A DNA stretch of 64,000 nucleotides from Algihabitans sp965233705 (GTDB taxonomy: Bacteria > Pseudomonadota > Alphaproteobacteria > Kiloniellales > DSM-21159): NCBI GenBank assembly GCA_965233705.1, contig CBDDTF010000001.1, forward strand, positions 930,001 through 994,000, given 5' to 3'. Each line of letters starts with the position of its first letter. Position 1 is the first letter of the stretch. Positions 55,864-64,000 of the stretch are shown here, in pieces. The notes beneath the pieces were generated by a model. The model was not told where the DNA came from and made no database searches. It saw only the letters and a list, made by a program, of their open reading frames with translations. A program made the translations under genes and the position numbers.

Positions 55864-56313
55864 ATGAACCGTCGGATCGTGCCCGACGTGATCGCGCCGG
55901 GTCAGCAGCTCTCGACGCTGGGACCTGAGGCGACGGTCAGCGAGGCGGTGGCGCTGATGCGCGAGCGCCGGATCGGCGCCGTGCTCGTGCTGGAGGACCA
56001 GCGGCTGGCCGGCATCTTCACCGAGCGCGACGTCCTGACCCGCATCGTCGCCGAAGGCCGCGACGCGGCAGTCGCCCCCCTGTCGGAGGTGATGACCCGC
56101 GACCCCGACACCGTGGCGCCGGACGACGCGGCGATCGACGCGCTCGACCGCATGTCCTCGCGCGGCTACCGCCACCTGCCGGTGGTCGCCGGCGAGCGGG
56201 TGGTGGCGATCGTCTCGATCCGCGACCTCTACGCGGCGGTGCGCCAGAGCCTGGAGCGCGAGCTGCGTCAGCGCGACGCCTATATCTTCGGGGAGAGCTA
56301 CGGCACCAGTTGA
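55864..56313 (+). CDS. Two-CBS-domain protein
   Basis: A 149-residue protein consisting of a CBS pair: VSEAVALMRERRIGAVLVLEDQRLAGIFTERDVLTRIVAEG and VAPDDAAIDALDRMSSRGYRHLPVVAGERVVAIVSIRDLYAAV. CBS pairs bind adenosyl nucleotides and regulate enzymes or channels. The ATG at 55864 is used, with GGGAGGA 5 nt upstream; the longer frame from 55792 is not conserved-looking. No domain partner is present, so the target is unknown. Confidence 0.88.
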   Translation: MNRRIVPDVIAPGQQLSTLGPEATVSEAVALMRERRIGAVLVLEDQRLAGIFTERDVLTRIVAEGRDAAVAPLSEVMTRDPDTVAPDDAAIDALDRMSSRGYRHLPVVAGERVVAIVSIRDLYAAVRQSLERELRQRDAYIFGESYGTS

Positions 56314-56426
56314 GCCGGCCGGAGGCGACGCGGCAGCCATGCCGGCGCGGCGCTTGGACCGGGCGGGCCGGGGTTTCTATACTGCGGCGCAACATGTTTC
56401 CCTTTCTGCGCCGTCGGAGGCCCGCC

Positions 56427-56978
56427 ATGCCGCTTTCCGCGCCCGCCGTGGACCGCGAACACCTGCACACCCGCCGCTACGACTTCGCCGGCTATCGCCG
56501 CGCCGACGGCCTGTGGGACATCGAGGGTCGGATCGTCGACACCAAGACCTACGGCTTCGCCAACGAGCACCGCGGCCAGATCGCGGCCGGCGAGCCGATC
56601 CACGACATGTCGATCCGCCTGACCCTGGACGAGGACTTCGTGATCCAGGCGATCGAGGCGGTGACCGACCACGGCCCCTTCGCCGTCTGCCCCGCGATCA
56701 CGCCCAACTTCCAGCGCATGGTCGGGGTGCGGATCGGCCCCGGCTGGCGCCGCGAGGTGCGCAGCCGGCTCGGCGGCGTCGAGGGCTGCACCCATCTGGT
56801 CGAGCTGCTGCTGGCCATGGCGACGCCGGCCTACCAGGCGATGTTCCCGGTGCGCGCCGCCAAGGCCTCCAGCCGTCCGCCGGGCCAGAAGCCGGCGCTG
56901 CTGAATTCCTGCCACGCCTTTTCCGAACGCGGCCCCATCGCCAAGCGGCAGTGGCCGGAGTTCTACACCGGCGAGTAG
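56427..56978 (+). CDS. DUF2889 family protein
   Basis: A 183-residue protein from the ATG at 56427, which has CGGAGG 7 nt upstream (a weaker ATG lies at 56394). It shows the DUF2889 pattern: HTRRYDFAGYRRADGLWDIEGRIVDTKTYGF, EPIHDMSIRLTLDEDFVIQAIEAVTDHGPFAVCPAI and LLNSCHAFSERGPIAKRQWPEFY. Members are found in alpha- and betaproteobacteria and their role is not known. Its last 16 bp overlap the 3' end of the minus-strand RHH gene. Confidence 0.85.
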   Translation: MPLSAPAVDREHLHTRRYDFAGYRRADGLWDIEGRIVDTKTYGFANEHRGQIAAGEPIHDMSIRLTLDEDFVIQAIEAVTDHGPFAVCPAITPNFQRMVGVRIGPGWRREVRSRLGGVEGCTHLVELLLAMATPAYQAMFPVRAAKASSRPPGQKPALLNSCHAFSERGPIAKRQWPEFYTGE

Positions 56979-57391
56979 CGCCGCCGCGTCCGCCGGTTGC
57001 CGTGGCCGGCGCCGGCATGGCCGTCCTCGGTCGCGGCCGCCCGGAAGTAGCTGACGATGAACACGCGCACCGCCGCGGTCAGGCTGGAGGCCGCGCGGCG
57101 GTTCTCGATGCGGCTGACCAGATCGTTCACGCTGCTGTTCTCCCGCTGGACGATCTCGGCCAGCGCCTCCCACATCAGAGGTTCCAGACGCAGGGAGGTC
57201 CGGCGGCCGTTGACCGTCACGTTGCGCGAAACGAGCGTCGAGTCCGACGCCTGCTCCGCCGCGATCTGAACGCCGCTGCTGATCCTCTCGCTCACCGTCG
57301 GATCGGGATTCCCCGCCCCCTTGCCGTCCTGCCAGGCGACCGTTGCCGGCGCCGCAGCCGCGCCGCCGGGCCCGGCCCTCCGGACCGGCAT
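56963..57391 (-). CDS. Ribbon-helix-helix (RHH_4) protein
   Basis: The C-terminal half has a short RHH DNA-binding domain: VSRNVTVNGRRTSLRLEPLMWEALAEIVQRENSSVNDLVSRIENRRAASSLTAAVRVFIVSYFRAA, the RHH_4 pattern of alphaproteobacteria. The N-terminal 60 residues are Ala/Gly-rich and probably disordered. The start is uncertain: an ATG at 57391 is used here, but a TTG at 57442 or a later start nearer the domain is possible. The 3' end overlaps the DUF2889 gene tail to tail. Confidence 0.75.
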   Translation of the reverse strand: MPVRRAGPGGAAAAPATVAWQDGKGAGNPDPTVSERISSGVQIAAEQASDSTLVSRNVTVNGRRTSLRLEPLMWEALAEIVQRENSSVNDLVSRIENRRAASSLTAAVRVFIVSYFRAAATEDGHAGAGHGNRRTRRRYSPV

Positions 57392-57521
57392 GCCGGAGCA
57401 TGCGTGCAGAGCCGTCGCGGCTGCCCGTAAAAATTGACGCAAGCCGAGATGACGCGCAACCCGTAAAAGAGCGAAGCGGGAGGCTTTTCAGCTCCCGCGT
57501 GCAAAGCCGGGGGCCAGGCTT

Positions 57522-57824
57522 CTACGCGTCAGAGTCTTTTCCGCCCGAGTCCGCTCCGCCCGAGTCCGCCTCGGGGGTGAGAGTGCGCAGCGTCAGCGCA
57601 TGCACCCGCTCGGCCAGCTCCTCGCTGAGGGCCTGGTAGACCGAGCGTTGGCGGGCGACACGGGACTGACCGGAGAAGGCTTCCGAGACGATTTCGACTC
57701 GGAAGTGGGTCTCGCCGCCGGGCCGCCAGCCGCTGTGGCCGGCATGCTTGTGCGACTCGTCGACCACCTGCAGCCGCACCGGCGCGAAGGCCGCGCTCAA
57801 CTTGCGCTCGATCCGCGCCGCCAT
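57522..57824 (-). CDS. bolA: BolA family protein
   Basis: About 100 residues from the ATG at 57824: ARIERKLSAAFAPVRLQVVDESHKHAGHSGWRPGGETHFRVEIVSEAFSGQSRVARQRSVYQAL with the conserved helix and the His-rich loop that binds [2Fe-2S] with monothiol glutaredoxin. A longer form from 57872 would add a Gly/Ala-rich tail (GGMAGGTAGGESGE). The C-terminal tail (ADSGGADSGGKDSDA) is encoded by a 15-bp tandem repeat that runs through to the stop. The order bolA-dnaJ-cobS-cobT is common in alphaproteobacteria, though an EamA gene intervenes here. Confidence 0.88.
   Translation of the reverse strand: MAARIERKLSAAFAPVRLQVVDESHKHAGHSGWRPGGETHFRVEIVSEAFSGQSRVARQRSVYQALSEELAERVHALTLRTLTPEADSGGADSGGKDSDA
57532..57576 (+). 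repeat. 15-bp tandem array forming the BolA C-terminal tail
   Basis: Three units (GAGTCCGCTCCGCCC and variants) at 57532-57546, 57547-57561 and 57562-57576, read in frame as repeats of five residues at the end of bolA. Confidence 0.8.
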
Positions 57825-57961
57825 GGTCTCGCCGCTCTCACCGCCTGCCGTGCCGCCTGCCATACCGCCCATCGTGTGCCCGCCTCGCTCGTGCTTCCCG
57901 TTTGCCACGAGGAGCACTGCTGCTACCCTCGCACGGTCCTGTCAAGCATTCCAATCTGCGC

Positions 57962-58897
57962 ATGTCCGAGCTGTCGCCTTCCGGCGGCGCGGCCACGGTC
58001 GGCCGCGGCACCGCCCTCCTGCTGCTGAGCGCGGTGATCCTGCTCTGGGGCCTGAACTGGCCGGTGATGCGGCTGGGGCTGCAGTCGATCCCGCCCTTCT
58101 GGTTCGCCGCCGCCCGCATGGCCCTGGGCGCGGCCACGCTGTTCGCCGTGCTGGCCTGGCGCGGCGAGCTGCGCCTGCCGCGCCGTGCCGACCTGCCGGT
58201 CCTGCTCAGCGTCGGGCTGCTGCAGATGGCGCTGCTGCTCGCCTGCATCAACACCGGCCTGCAGTTCGTCGAGGCCGGGCGCGCCGCCCTGCTGGTCTAC
58301 ACCACGCCGCTGTGGGTGACCCCGGCGGCGATGCTGCTGTTCGGCGAGCGCCTGGGCCCGCTCAAGGCCCTCGGCTGGCTGCTCGGGGTCGGCGGCCTGG
58401 CCGTGCTGTTCAACCCCTTCGGCTTCGACTGGCACGACCCCGACGTCTTGCTGGGCAACGGCCTGCTGCTGCTCGGCGCGCTGGCCTCGGCCATCGCCCT
58501 GCTGCATGTGCGCGGCCACCGCTGGGTCGGCTCGCCGCTGCAACTGGGCCCCTGGCAGATGCTGCTGGCGCTGCCGATCCTGCTGGCGGTGGCGCTGCTC
58601 ACCGAGCCGGCGACGGAGATCCGGATGAGTTGGGAGCTGGCCGCGGTGCTGCTCTACAACGGGCCGATCGCCTCCGCCTTCTGCTTCTGGGCGGCGATCA
58701 CCGTTACCCGCAGCCTGCCGGCCATCACCACCTCGCTGGGCTTCCTGGGCGTCCCCATGGCCGGCGTCGTCGCCGCGACGCTCTGGCTGGGCGAGGCGCT
58801 CACCGTCACCCTGGCCAGCGGCCTGCTGCTGATCCTGGCGGGCCTCGCGCTCGTCAACCTGGCGGAACTGCGCGCTCCGCCCGGCCGCCTGCCCTGA
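57962..58897 (+). CDS. EamA-family (DMT) transporter
   Basis: A 311-residue protein from the ATG at 57962 with ten membrane segments in two EamA repeats (LLLLSAVILLWGLNWPVMRLGL, ... VLLYNGPIASAFCFWAAITVTRSLPAITTSLGFLGVPMAGVVAATLWLGEAL). It is a distinct protein from the one at 12250. The N-terminal NWPVM-RLGL motif is typical of the family that moves amino acids or other small metabolites. The start lies 137 bp from the divergent bolA gene. Substrate unknown. Confidence 0.87.
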   Translation: MSELSPSGGAATVGRGTALLLLSAVILLWGLNWPVMRLGLQSIPPFWFAAARMALGAATLFAVLAWRGELRLPRRADLPVLLSVGLLQMALLLACINTGLQFVEAGRAALLVYTTPLWVTPAAMLLFGERLGPLKALGWLLGVGGLAVLFNPFGFDWHDPDVLLGNGLLLLGALASAIALLHVRGHRWVGSPLQLGPWQMLLALPILLAVALLTEPATEIRMSWELAAVLLYNGPIASAFCFWAAITVTRSLPAITTSLGFLGVPMAGVVAATLWLGEALTVTLASGLLLILAGLALVNLAELRAPPGRLP

Positions 58898-58934
58898 CAG
58901 GCCCCGCCCCCGTTGCGCGGCCGAGACGCGCGTC

Positions 58935-58973
58935 CCAGGCACGCGTTCCAGGCACGCGTTCCAGGCGCGCGGC
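58935..58973 (+). repeat. 13-bp tandem array, three units
   Basis: CCAGGCACGCGTT twice and a diverged CCAGGCGCGCGGC, between the EamA gene and the J-domain gene. Confidence 0.8.
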
Positions 58974-59021
58974 GCCTCCGGCTTGCTTCGCTCCCGGCCA
59001 GTTCCCATACTCACCGACATC

Positions 59022-59645
59022 ATGGAACGTCCCGCCTCCCACCACCAAAGCGCGTCGGACAAGGCTGCGCAGGCGCGCTTCGGCGCCGAAGCGCAGGCGC
59101 GGACCTGCGACCATCCGGACTGCGCCGAGGCCGGGCTGCATCGCGCGCCGGTCGGCCGCGACCGGCCGGGTGCGTACTTCTGGTTCTGCCTGGAGCATGT
59201 GCGCGCCTACAACCGAAGCTGGGACTGGTTCGCCGGCATGAGCGAGGCGGAGATTGAGGCGCAGCGGCGACGCGACCAGACCTGGGGGCGGCCGACCTGG
59301 TCCTTCGCCGGCAGCGCGGGCGACCGCCAGTTCGACGACCCCTTCGACCTGTTCGCCGAGGAGCGCGCCGAGACCCGGCACCGGCGCGAGCAGCGCCGCC
59401 GCCATGCGCGCACCGAGGAGGAGAAGGCGCTGGCCGAGTTGGACCTGACGGCGCCGGTGACCCTGGCCGAGATCAAGATCCGCTACAAGTTCCTGGCCAA
59501 GCAGCTTCACCCCGACGCCAACGGCGGCGACGCCGCCACCGAGGACCGCCTGAAGGCCGTCAACCGCGCCTACACCACCCTGAAGACCCTCTACGGCGCC
59601 AAGGCCGCCGAGCGAACAACCGCAGAGCGAACAGGCGCCGAGTGA
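59022..59645 (+). CDS. J-domain (DnaJ-like) protein preceding cobS
   Basis: A 207-residue protein from the ATG at 59022. The N-terminal half has a cysteine/histidine pattern (CDHPDC, FWFCLEH) that may bind zinc; the C-terminal half holds a J domain (LAELDLTAPVTLAEIKIRYKFLAKQLHPDANGGDAATEDRLKAVNRAYTTL) with the HPD motif needed to stimulate DnaK. This gene regularly precedes cobS in alphaproteobacteria and may help assemble the cobaltochelatase, but that is a context argument. Its stop codon and last residues are encoded by a 15-bp tandem array. Confidence 0.87.
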   Translation: MERPASHHQSASDKAAQARFGAEAQARTCDHPDCAEAGLHRAPVGRDRPGAYFWFCLEHVRAYNRSWDWFAGMSEAEIEAQRRRDQTWGRPTWSFAGSAGDRQFDDPFDLFAEERAETRHRREQRRRHARTEEEKALAELDLTAPVTLAEIKIRYKFLAKQLHPDANGGDAATEDRLKAVNRAYTTLKTLYGAKAAERTTAERTGAE

Positions 59646-59663
59646 ACAGCCGCCGAGTGAACA
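59604..59663 (+). repeat. 15-bp tandem array across a stop codon
   Basis: Four units (GCCGCCGAGCGAACA, ACCGCAGAGCGAACA, GGCGCCGAGTGAACA, GCCGCCGAGTGAACA). The change of AGC to AGT-G creates the TGA stop of the J-domain gene at 59643-59645 inside unit 3. Confidence 0.88.
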
Positions 59664-59733
59664 GAGACGACGCCGGGCCGGACGCGGACCGGAGCGAGAG
59701 CACCCCCGAAGACCGTCACGACAAGGACCATCG

Positions 59734-60747
59734 ATGAGCGCCGATACGCAGAGCCCCGCTTCGCAGAACGGTCACCAGATGCCGACCGGCGGCCCCGACA
59801 TCACCATCTCGGTGCGCCAGACCTTCGGCATCGACAGCGATCTGCAGGTGCCCGCCTTCAGCCAGAGCAGCGACTATGTTCCGGACATCGACGAGGCCTA
59901 CCGCTTCGACCGGGACACCACGCTCGCCATCCTGGCCGGCTTTGCCTACAACCGCCGCGTCATGGTCCAGGGCTACCACGGCACCGGCAAGTCGACCCAC
60001 ATCGAGCAGGTCGCCGCCCGCCTCAACTGGCCGTGCATCCGCATCAACCTGGACAGCCACGTCAGCCGCATCGACCTGATCGGCAAGGACGCCATCGTCC
60101 TGCGCGACGGCCAGCAGGTGACGGAGTTCCGCGAGGGCCTGCTGCCCTGGGCGCTGCAGCACCCCTGCGCCCTGGTGTTCGACGAGTACGACGCCGGCCG
60201 CGCCGACGTGATGTTCGTCATCCAGCGCGTGCTGGAGGTCGAGGGCAAGCTGACCCTGCTGGACCAGAACAAGGTGATCCGCCCGCACCCGGCCTTCCGG
60301 CTCTTCGCGACGGCCAACACCGTCGGCCTGGGCGACACCACCGGCCTCTATCACGGCACCCAGCAGATCAACCAGGGCCAGATGGACCGCTGGAACATCG
60401 TCGCCACGCTCAACTACCTGGAGCACGACGAGGAGGTCGACATCGCCCTGGCCAAGACGCCGAGCTACGACACGGCCGAGGGGCGCAAGACCCTCTCCGC
60501 CATGGTCGCCCTGGCCGACCTGACCCGCGCCGGCTTCATCAACGGCGACATCTCGACCGTGATGAGCCCGCGCACGGTGATCACCTGGGCCGAGAACGCC
60601 GAGATCTTCAACGACGTCGGCTTCGCGTTCCGCACCACCTTCCTGAACAAGTGCGACGAGATCGAGCGCCCGATCGTGGCCGAGTACTACCAGCGCTGCT
60701 TCGGCACCGAGCTGCCCGACAGCGGCGTCAAGGCGACCCTGGTCTAG
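59734..60747 (+). CDS. cobS: Cobaltochelatase subunit CobS
   Basis: A 337-residue AAA+ ATPase: Walker A VQGYHGTGKSTHIEQVA, Walker B ALVFDEYDAGRADVM, sensor RLFATANTVGLGDTTGLYHGTQQINQGQMDRW and a C-terminal lid (RTVITWAENAEIFNDVGFAFRTTFLNKCDEIERPIVAEYYQRCFG). With CobT and CobN it inserts cobalt into hydrogenobyrinate a,c-diamide in aerobic B12 synthesis. The TAG stop (60745-60747) lies inside the CTAG end of a dispersed palindromic element, so the present stop was perhaps provided by that insertion. Confidence 0.96.
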   Translation: MSADTQSPASQNGHQMPTGGPDITISVRQTFGIDSDLQVPAFSQSSDYVPDIDEAYRFDRDTTLAILAGFAYNRRVMVQGYHGTGKSTHIEQVAARLNWPCIRINLDSHVSRIDLIGKDAIVLRDGQQVTEFREGLLPWALQHPCALVFDEYDAGRADVMFVIQRVLEVEGKLTLLDQNKVIRPHPAFRLFATANTVGLGDTTGLYHGTQQINQGQMDRWNIVATLNYLEHDEEVDIALAKTPSYDTAEGRKTLSAMVALADLTRAGFINGDISTVMSPRTVITWAENAEIFNDVGFAFRTTFLNKCDEIERPIVAEYYQRCFGTELPDSGVKATLV

Positions 60748-60806
60748 GGCGGTTTTCGACCGTGTGGGCCCACCTTGGCGGGTCCGAACGGTCGCAGATC
60801 ACGCTC
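60744..60806 (+). repeat. Dispersed palindromic element (copy f), overlaps the cobS stop
   Basis: CTAGGGCGGTTTTCGACCG at the left is close to the right part of copy d read in reverse (CTAGGGCGGTTTCCGATCG). GACCGTGTGGGCCCACC pairs with GGCGGGTCCGAACGGTC. The right end GCAGATCACGCTC matches CAAATCACTCTA-type ends. The first four bases contain the cobS stop codon. Confidence 0.75.
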
Positions 60807-61046
60807 GCCGCGCAGCGCAGCGGCCCTGCTTGGCGCGCGGGACAGGCCTCGACGACGCTCGCGCCTTCGCGCTCCGGCGCCGTCGCGCCCTTGTCGCGCC
60901 CTTGTCGCGCGGTGGGGATGGCTCTTATCGTGTCCCGGGTCTATGTCTAGGGGTGCGGGCGCGGCCGCCGCGAAGCGTGGTCTGGCCCGCTCCGTCCCTG
61001 CCGCCGAAGGCCCAACGATCGTCCCTGTCCCCAAGATCCTGCCGCG

Positions 61047-62936
61047 ATGACCCAGTCCTCCGACACGCCCCTCGAACGCTTCAAGCGCGCCACCGCCGCG
61101 ACCTTGCGGGCGATCTCCCGGGACGCCGAGTTGACGGTCAACTTCACCGCCAACCAGCCCGGCCAGGCGGCGCCCGACGACAAGCAGCGCGAGGTGCGCC
61201 TGCCGCTGCCGGGCCGCGACCTGCCGATGGAGGACGTGGTGCGGGCGCGCGGCGAGGCCGACGCCTCGGCCCTGCGCCGGCGCTATCACGACGCCAAGGT
61301 GCACAGCCGCAGCCGCCCGCACGAGCAGGTCGCGCGCGAGATCTACGACGCGGTCGAGCAGGCGCGCTGCGAGGCGCTGGGCGCCCGGCGCATGGCCGGC
61401 TGCGCGATGAACATGGACGCCGTGCTGGAGGAGCGCTACCGCGCCCAGGGCTACGACCGCCTGCGCAGCCGCGAGGAGGCACCGCTCAGCGAGGCGCTGC
61501 GCCTGCTGGCGCGCGAGGCCATGACCGGCGAGGCGCCGCCGGCCGCCGCGCGCCAACTGGTGCAGCTCTGGCGCGAGGCGCTGGACCCGCGCATCCTGCA
61601 GGAGCTACGCGACCTCAACGGCGTGATCGGCGACCAGGGCGCCTACGCCAAGGCGGTGCGCCAGATGATCGCCGACCTGGACCTGGAGGCCACCAGCGAC
61701 GAGGAGTTGGAGGAGGACGAGCAGCAGGACGAGGGCGGCGAGGACCAGGCCGAGGAGTCGCCCGACGAGATGCGCGGCGAGGGCGGCGAGCAGGACAGCG
61801 GCGAGAGCGCCGCCGCCAGCGAGGGCGAGCAGGCCGACCTCTCCGACGCCGAGACGAGCGACCAGGAGGCCGCCGAGGCCGAGGGCGAGATGATGGACGG
61901 CGCCGCCGACGAGCAGCCCGGCCAGCCCGGCCGGCGGCCCGAGCAGGACCGCCGCAACAGCCCCGAGGAGGAGCCCTACCACGCCTTCTCGACCAGGTAC
62001 GACGAGGTGATCGAGGCGCCGGATCTCTGCGACCCGGACGAGTTGGCGCGCCTGCGCCTGATGCTGGACCAGCAGCTCAGCCACCTGCAGGGGGTGATCG
62101 CCCGGCTGGCCAACCGCCTGCAGCGGCGCCTGATGGCCAAGCAGACCCGCGCCTGGGACTTCGACCTGGAGGAGGGGTTGCTGGACACGGCGCGCCTGGC
62201 CCGCATCGTCGCCAACCCGACCCACTCCCTGTCCTACAAGATGGAAAAGCAGACCGACTTCCGCGACACGGTGGTCACGCTGCTGATCGACAACTCCGGC
62301 TCCATGCGCGGCCGGCCGATCTCGGTCGCCGCCGTGTCGGCCGACATCCTGGCGCGCACCCTAGAGCGCTGCGGCGTCAAGGTGGAGATTCTGGGCTTCA
62401 CCACCCGGATGTGGAAGGGCGGCCAATCCCGCGAGGCCTGGATCGCCGCCGGCAAGCCGCCGCTGCCCGGCCGCCTGAACGACCTGCGCCACATCGTCTA
62501 CAAGTCGGCCGACACGCCCTGGCGGCGCGCGCGGCGCAACCTCGGCCTGATGCTGCGCGAAGGCATACTGAAGGAGAACATCGACGGCGAGGCGCTGCTC
62601 TGGGCGCACAACCGGCTGCTGGCCCGGCCGGAGCAGCGGCGCATCCTGATGGTCATCTCCGACGGCGCGCCGGTCGACGACTCCACCCTCTCGGTCAACC
62701 CGGGCAACTACCTGGAAAAGCACCTGCGCGAGGTGATCACCTTCATCGAGAGCCGCAGCCCGGTGGAGCTGACCGCCATCGGCATCGGCCACGATGTCAC
62801 CCGTTACTACCGCCGCGCCGTGACCATCGTCGACGCCGAGCAGCTCGGCGGCACCATGCTGGAGAAGCTGGCCGAGCTGTTCGACGAGGAGGGGCTGCAG
62901 GCCGGCCCGCGCGCCCGGCGGCGGCTGGCGAGCTGA
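61047..62936 (+). CDS. cobT: Cobaltochelatase subunit CobT
   Basis: A 629-residue protein with the typical CobT layout: an N-terminal helical domain (about 1-200), a long acidic low-complexity linker (SDEELEEDEQQDEGGEDQAEESPDEMRGEGGEQ, ...) and a C-terminal von Willebrand type A domain with a MIDAS-type DNSGSMRG and TLSVNPGNYLEKHLREVITF. It forms the chaperone-like complex with CobS. The gap to cobS (299 bp) is long and filled by a palindromic element, so the two may not share one transcript. Confidence 0.95.
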   Translation: MTQSSDTPLERFKRATAATLRAISRDAELTVNFTANQPGQAAPDDKQREVRLPLPGRDLPMEDVVRARGEADASALRRRYHDAKVHSRSRPHEQVAREIYDAVEQARCEALGARRMAGCAMNMDAVLEERYRAQGYDRLRSREEAPLSEALRLLAREAMTGEAPPAAARQLVQLWREALDPRILQELRDLNGVIGDQGAYAKAVRQMIADLDLEATSDEELEEDEQQDEGGEDQAEESPDEMRGEGGEQDSGESAAASEGEQADLSDAETSDQEAAEAEGEMMDGAADEQPGQPGRRPEQDRRNSPEEEPYHAFSTRYDEVIEAPDLCDPDELARLRLMLDQQLSHLQGVIARLANRLQRRLMAKQTRAWDFDLEEGLLDTARLARIVANPTHSLSYKMEKQTDFRDTVVTLLIDNSGSMRGRPISVAAVSADILARTLERCGVKVEILGFTTRMWKGGQSREAWIAAGKPPLPGRLNDLRHIVYKSADTPWRRARRNLGLMLREGILKENIDGEALLWAHNRLLARPEQRRILMVISDGAPVDDSTLSVNPGNYLEKHLREVITFIESRSPVELTAIGIGHDVTRYYRRAVTIVDAEQLGGTMLEKLAELFDEEGLQAGPRARRRLAS

Positions 62937-63010
62937 GCGCGCCGTCATCGGGTTGCCATGGCGCCCGGATAGACTTCCCTCGTCCCCTCGCGCCCGGAGC
63001 CCTGCCGACC

Positions 63011-64000
63011 GTGAAACCCCATGTCGTCCTGTTGCTGGCCGCCTGGCTGGCCGCCGCCGTGCCGAGTGCCGCTCTGGCCGAGGCGACACCGCCCGGCGAG
63101 GCCATCGCGCTGGAGACCGCGCCGGTCCGGCTGAACGACGAGGCGCCGGAGCAGACCCGCATCGGCCGGCTGCGCTGGCGCGGCGGCCTGGCGCTGCGCG
63201 CCGCCGACGCACGCTTCGGCGGGCTTTCCGCGCTCTGGCTGTCGGACGCGGGGACGCGGGCCCTGGCGGTGTCCGACGAGGGCCACTGGGTGACCTTCGC
63301 CCCGAGCTACGACGCCGCCGGCGATCTGGTCGGCGCCGGCGACGCCCGGCTGGGCGCGCTGCACGACGCCGCCGGCGCCTCGCTGGCCGGCTCGAAGACG
63401 CGCGGCGACGCCGAGGGCCTGGCCGCGCTGCCCGACGGCACGCTGCTGGTCTCCTTCGAGCGCGCGCACCGGCTGTCGCGCTATGCCGGCCGGCCGCCGG
63501 TCGGCCCGCCGCGGGACCTGCCCGCGCCCGGCGCCCACGAACCCGGCGCCAACGCGGGCATCGAGTCGATCACGCCGCTGCCCGGCGGCGGTCTGCTGGC
63601 GATCAGCGAGGGCCTGACGGCGGAGGTCGCGGGCACGCCCGCCTGGCAGGGCTTCGTGGCGCCGGACGCGGCGGACTCGCAGGCGCGCCCGCAAGCGTGG
63701 CGCCGCTTCCACCTGCCGCGGGACGGCGACCTGGCGCCGGTGGCCGCGCGCGTCGGGCCGAAGGGGCAATGGCTCTACTGGCTGGAGCGCGGCTTCTCGC
63801 TGATCGGCGGACTGCGAGTGAAGCTCAAGCGCGCGCCGCTGGCCCCGGCCCTGGCCGGCGAGCTGCTGGCGCCCGAGGAGCTGGCCGCCCTGACGCCGCC
63901 ACTGACCCTGGACAACCTGGAGGGGCTCTGGCTGCGCCGCGGGCCCGCCGGCGAGACCCTGATCACCCTGCTCTCCGACGACAACTTCAACCCGGTCCAG
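63011..64000 (+). CDS. Exported esterase-like protein of the phytase-like family (cut by window edge)
   Basis: Open from a GTG at 63011 to the right edge (330 codons). A signal peptide (KPHVVLLLAAWLAAAVPSAALA, to about residue 23) is followed by a beta-propeller-like domain: IGRLRWRGGLALRAADARFGGLSALWLSD, GHWVTFAPSYDAAGDLVGA, TRGDAEGLAALPDGTLLVSFERAHRLSRY, ANAGIESITPLPGGGLLAISEGL and LTLDNLEGLWLRRGPAGETLITLLSDDNFNPVQ. This is the esterase-like activity of phytase family; members are secreted hydrolases with poorly defined substrates. The GGAG site 11 nt upstream is weak. The C-terminal end is outside the window. Confidence 0.85.
   Translation, partial: MKPHVVLLLAAWLAAAVPSAALAEATPPGEAIALETAPVRLNDEAPEQTRIGRLRWRGGLALRAADARFGGLSALWLSDAGTRALAVSDEGHWVTFAPSYDAAGDLVGAGDARLGALHDAAGASLAGSKTRGDAEGLAALPDGTLLVSFERAHRLSRYAGRPPVGPPRDLPAPGAHEPGANAGIESITPLPGGGLLAISEGLTAEVAGTPAWQGFVAPDAADSQARPQAWRRFHLPRDGDLAPVAARVGPKGQWLYWLERGFSLIGGLRVKLKRAPLAPALAGELLAPEELAALTPPLTLDNLEGLWLRRGPAGETLITLLSDDNFNPVQ

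Overview
The window reads as chromosome from a high-GC, Gram-negative alphaproteobacterium able to oxidise inorganic sulfur compounds; the mix of families suggests the Rhodospirillales or relatives, but this is inference from gene content, not a phylogeny. Supporting signs are an RcdA/DUF1465 gene, the bolA-dnaJ-cobS-cobT order, argD-argF-hslO, an ELM1-family gene, an RHH_4 protein, a TTAA-N7-TTAA (CtrA-type) site beside a GANTC site, and a ROSE-type RNA thermometer before an hsp20 gene. Most long antisense reading frames are shadows caused by high GC.

Layout. 1-2.1 kb: a GH65 glycosidase/phosphorylase (cut by the window edge) translationally coupled to a beta-phosphoglucomutase/trehalose-phosphatase fusion. 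2.2-7.5 kb: a chemoreceptor, a two-gene exported DsrE-like module and a membrane spermidine-synthase-like protein. 7.7-24.1 kb: a Sox thiosulfate-oxidation region: soxW, soxC, a one-haem soxD, a small cytochrome c, an entericidin-like lipoprotein and soxR; then an EamA transporter, a zinc alcohol dehydrogenase and a P-type ATPase; then soxX-Y-Z-A-B-V on the minus strand, and divergent soxS plus an exported GlcG/HbpS-like protein. The soxC and soxX start regions share a 16-bp block containing TATAAT, so the two arms are probably controlled together, plausibly by the SqrR-like SoxR. 24.2-29.3 kb: argD-argF-hslO and two tandem ABC-2 permeases. 29.5-41.7 kb: recX, a pentapeptide-repeat protein, CCA/poly(A) polymerase, hisI, a NifU-like scaffold, a cytochrome c, an AstE/AspA-family gene, a divergent PEP carboxylase, an ABC exporter and rpmE. 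41.7-49.3 kb: rcdA, hsp20, lysR, trxB, an XRE regulator, ELM1, an Lrp regulator, a tartronate-semialdehyde-type reductase and hyi. 49.6-55.5 kb: greA, carB, lepA. 55.8-64 kb: CBS, DUF2889, RHH, bolA, EamA, dnaJ-like, cobS, cobT and a phytase-like esterase cut by the right edge.

How the genes fit together. SoxXA would load thiosulfate onto SoxY of SoxYZ, SoxB would release sulfate, SoxCD would oxidise the sulfane sulfur, and SoxV/SoxW/SoxS would supply periplasmic reductant. The small cytochrome c downstream of soxD may carry or replace the electron path of the missing second SoxD haem domain.

Two kinds of repeats run through the intergenic space. One is a family of palindromic elements bounded by CTAG/TAGAGC-like ends, which in two cases supplies the end of a gene (recX, cobS). 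The other is short tandem arrays, most with a 15-bp period, placed at gene ends. A minus-strand structured RNA candidate lies at about 34.37-34.58 kb. No rRNA, tRNA, CRISPR array, transposase or prophage gene was seen.
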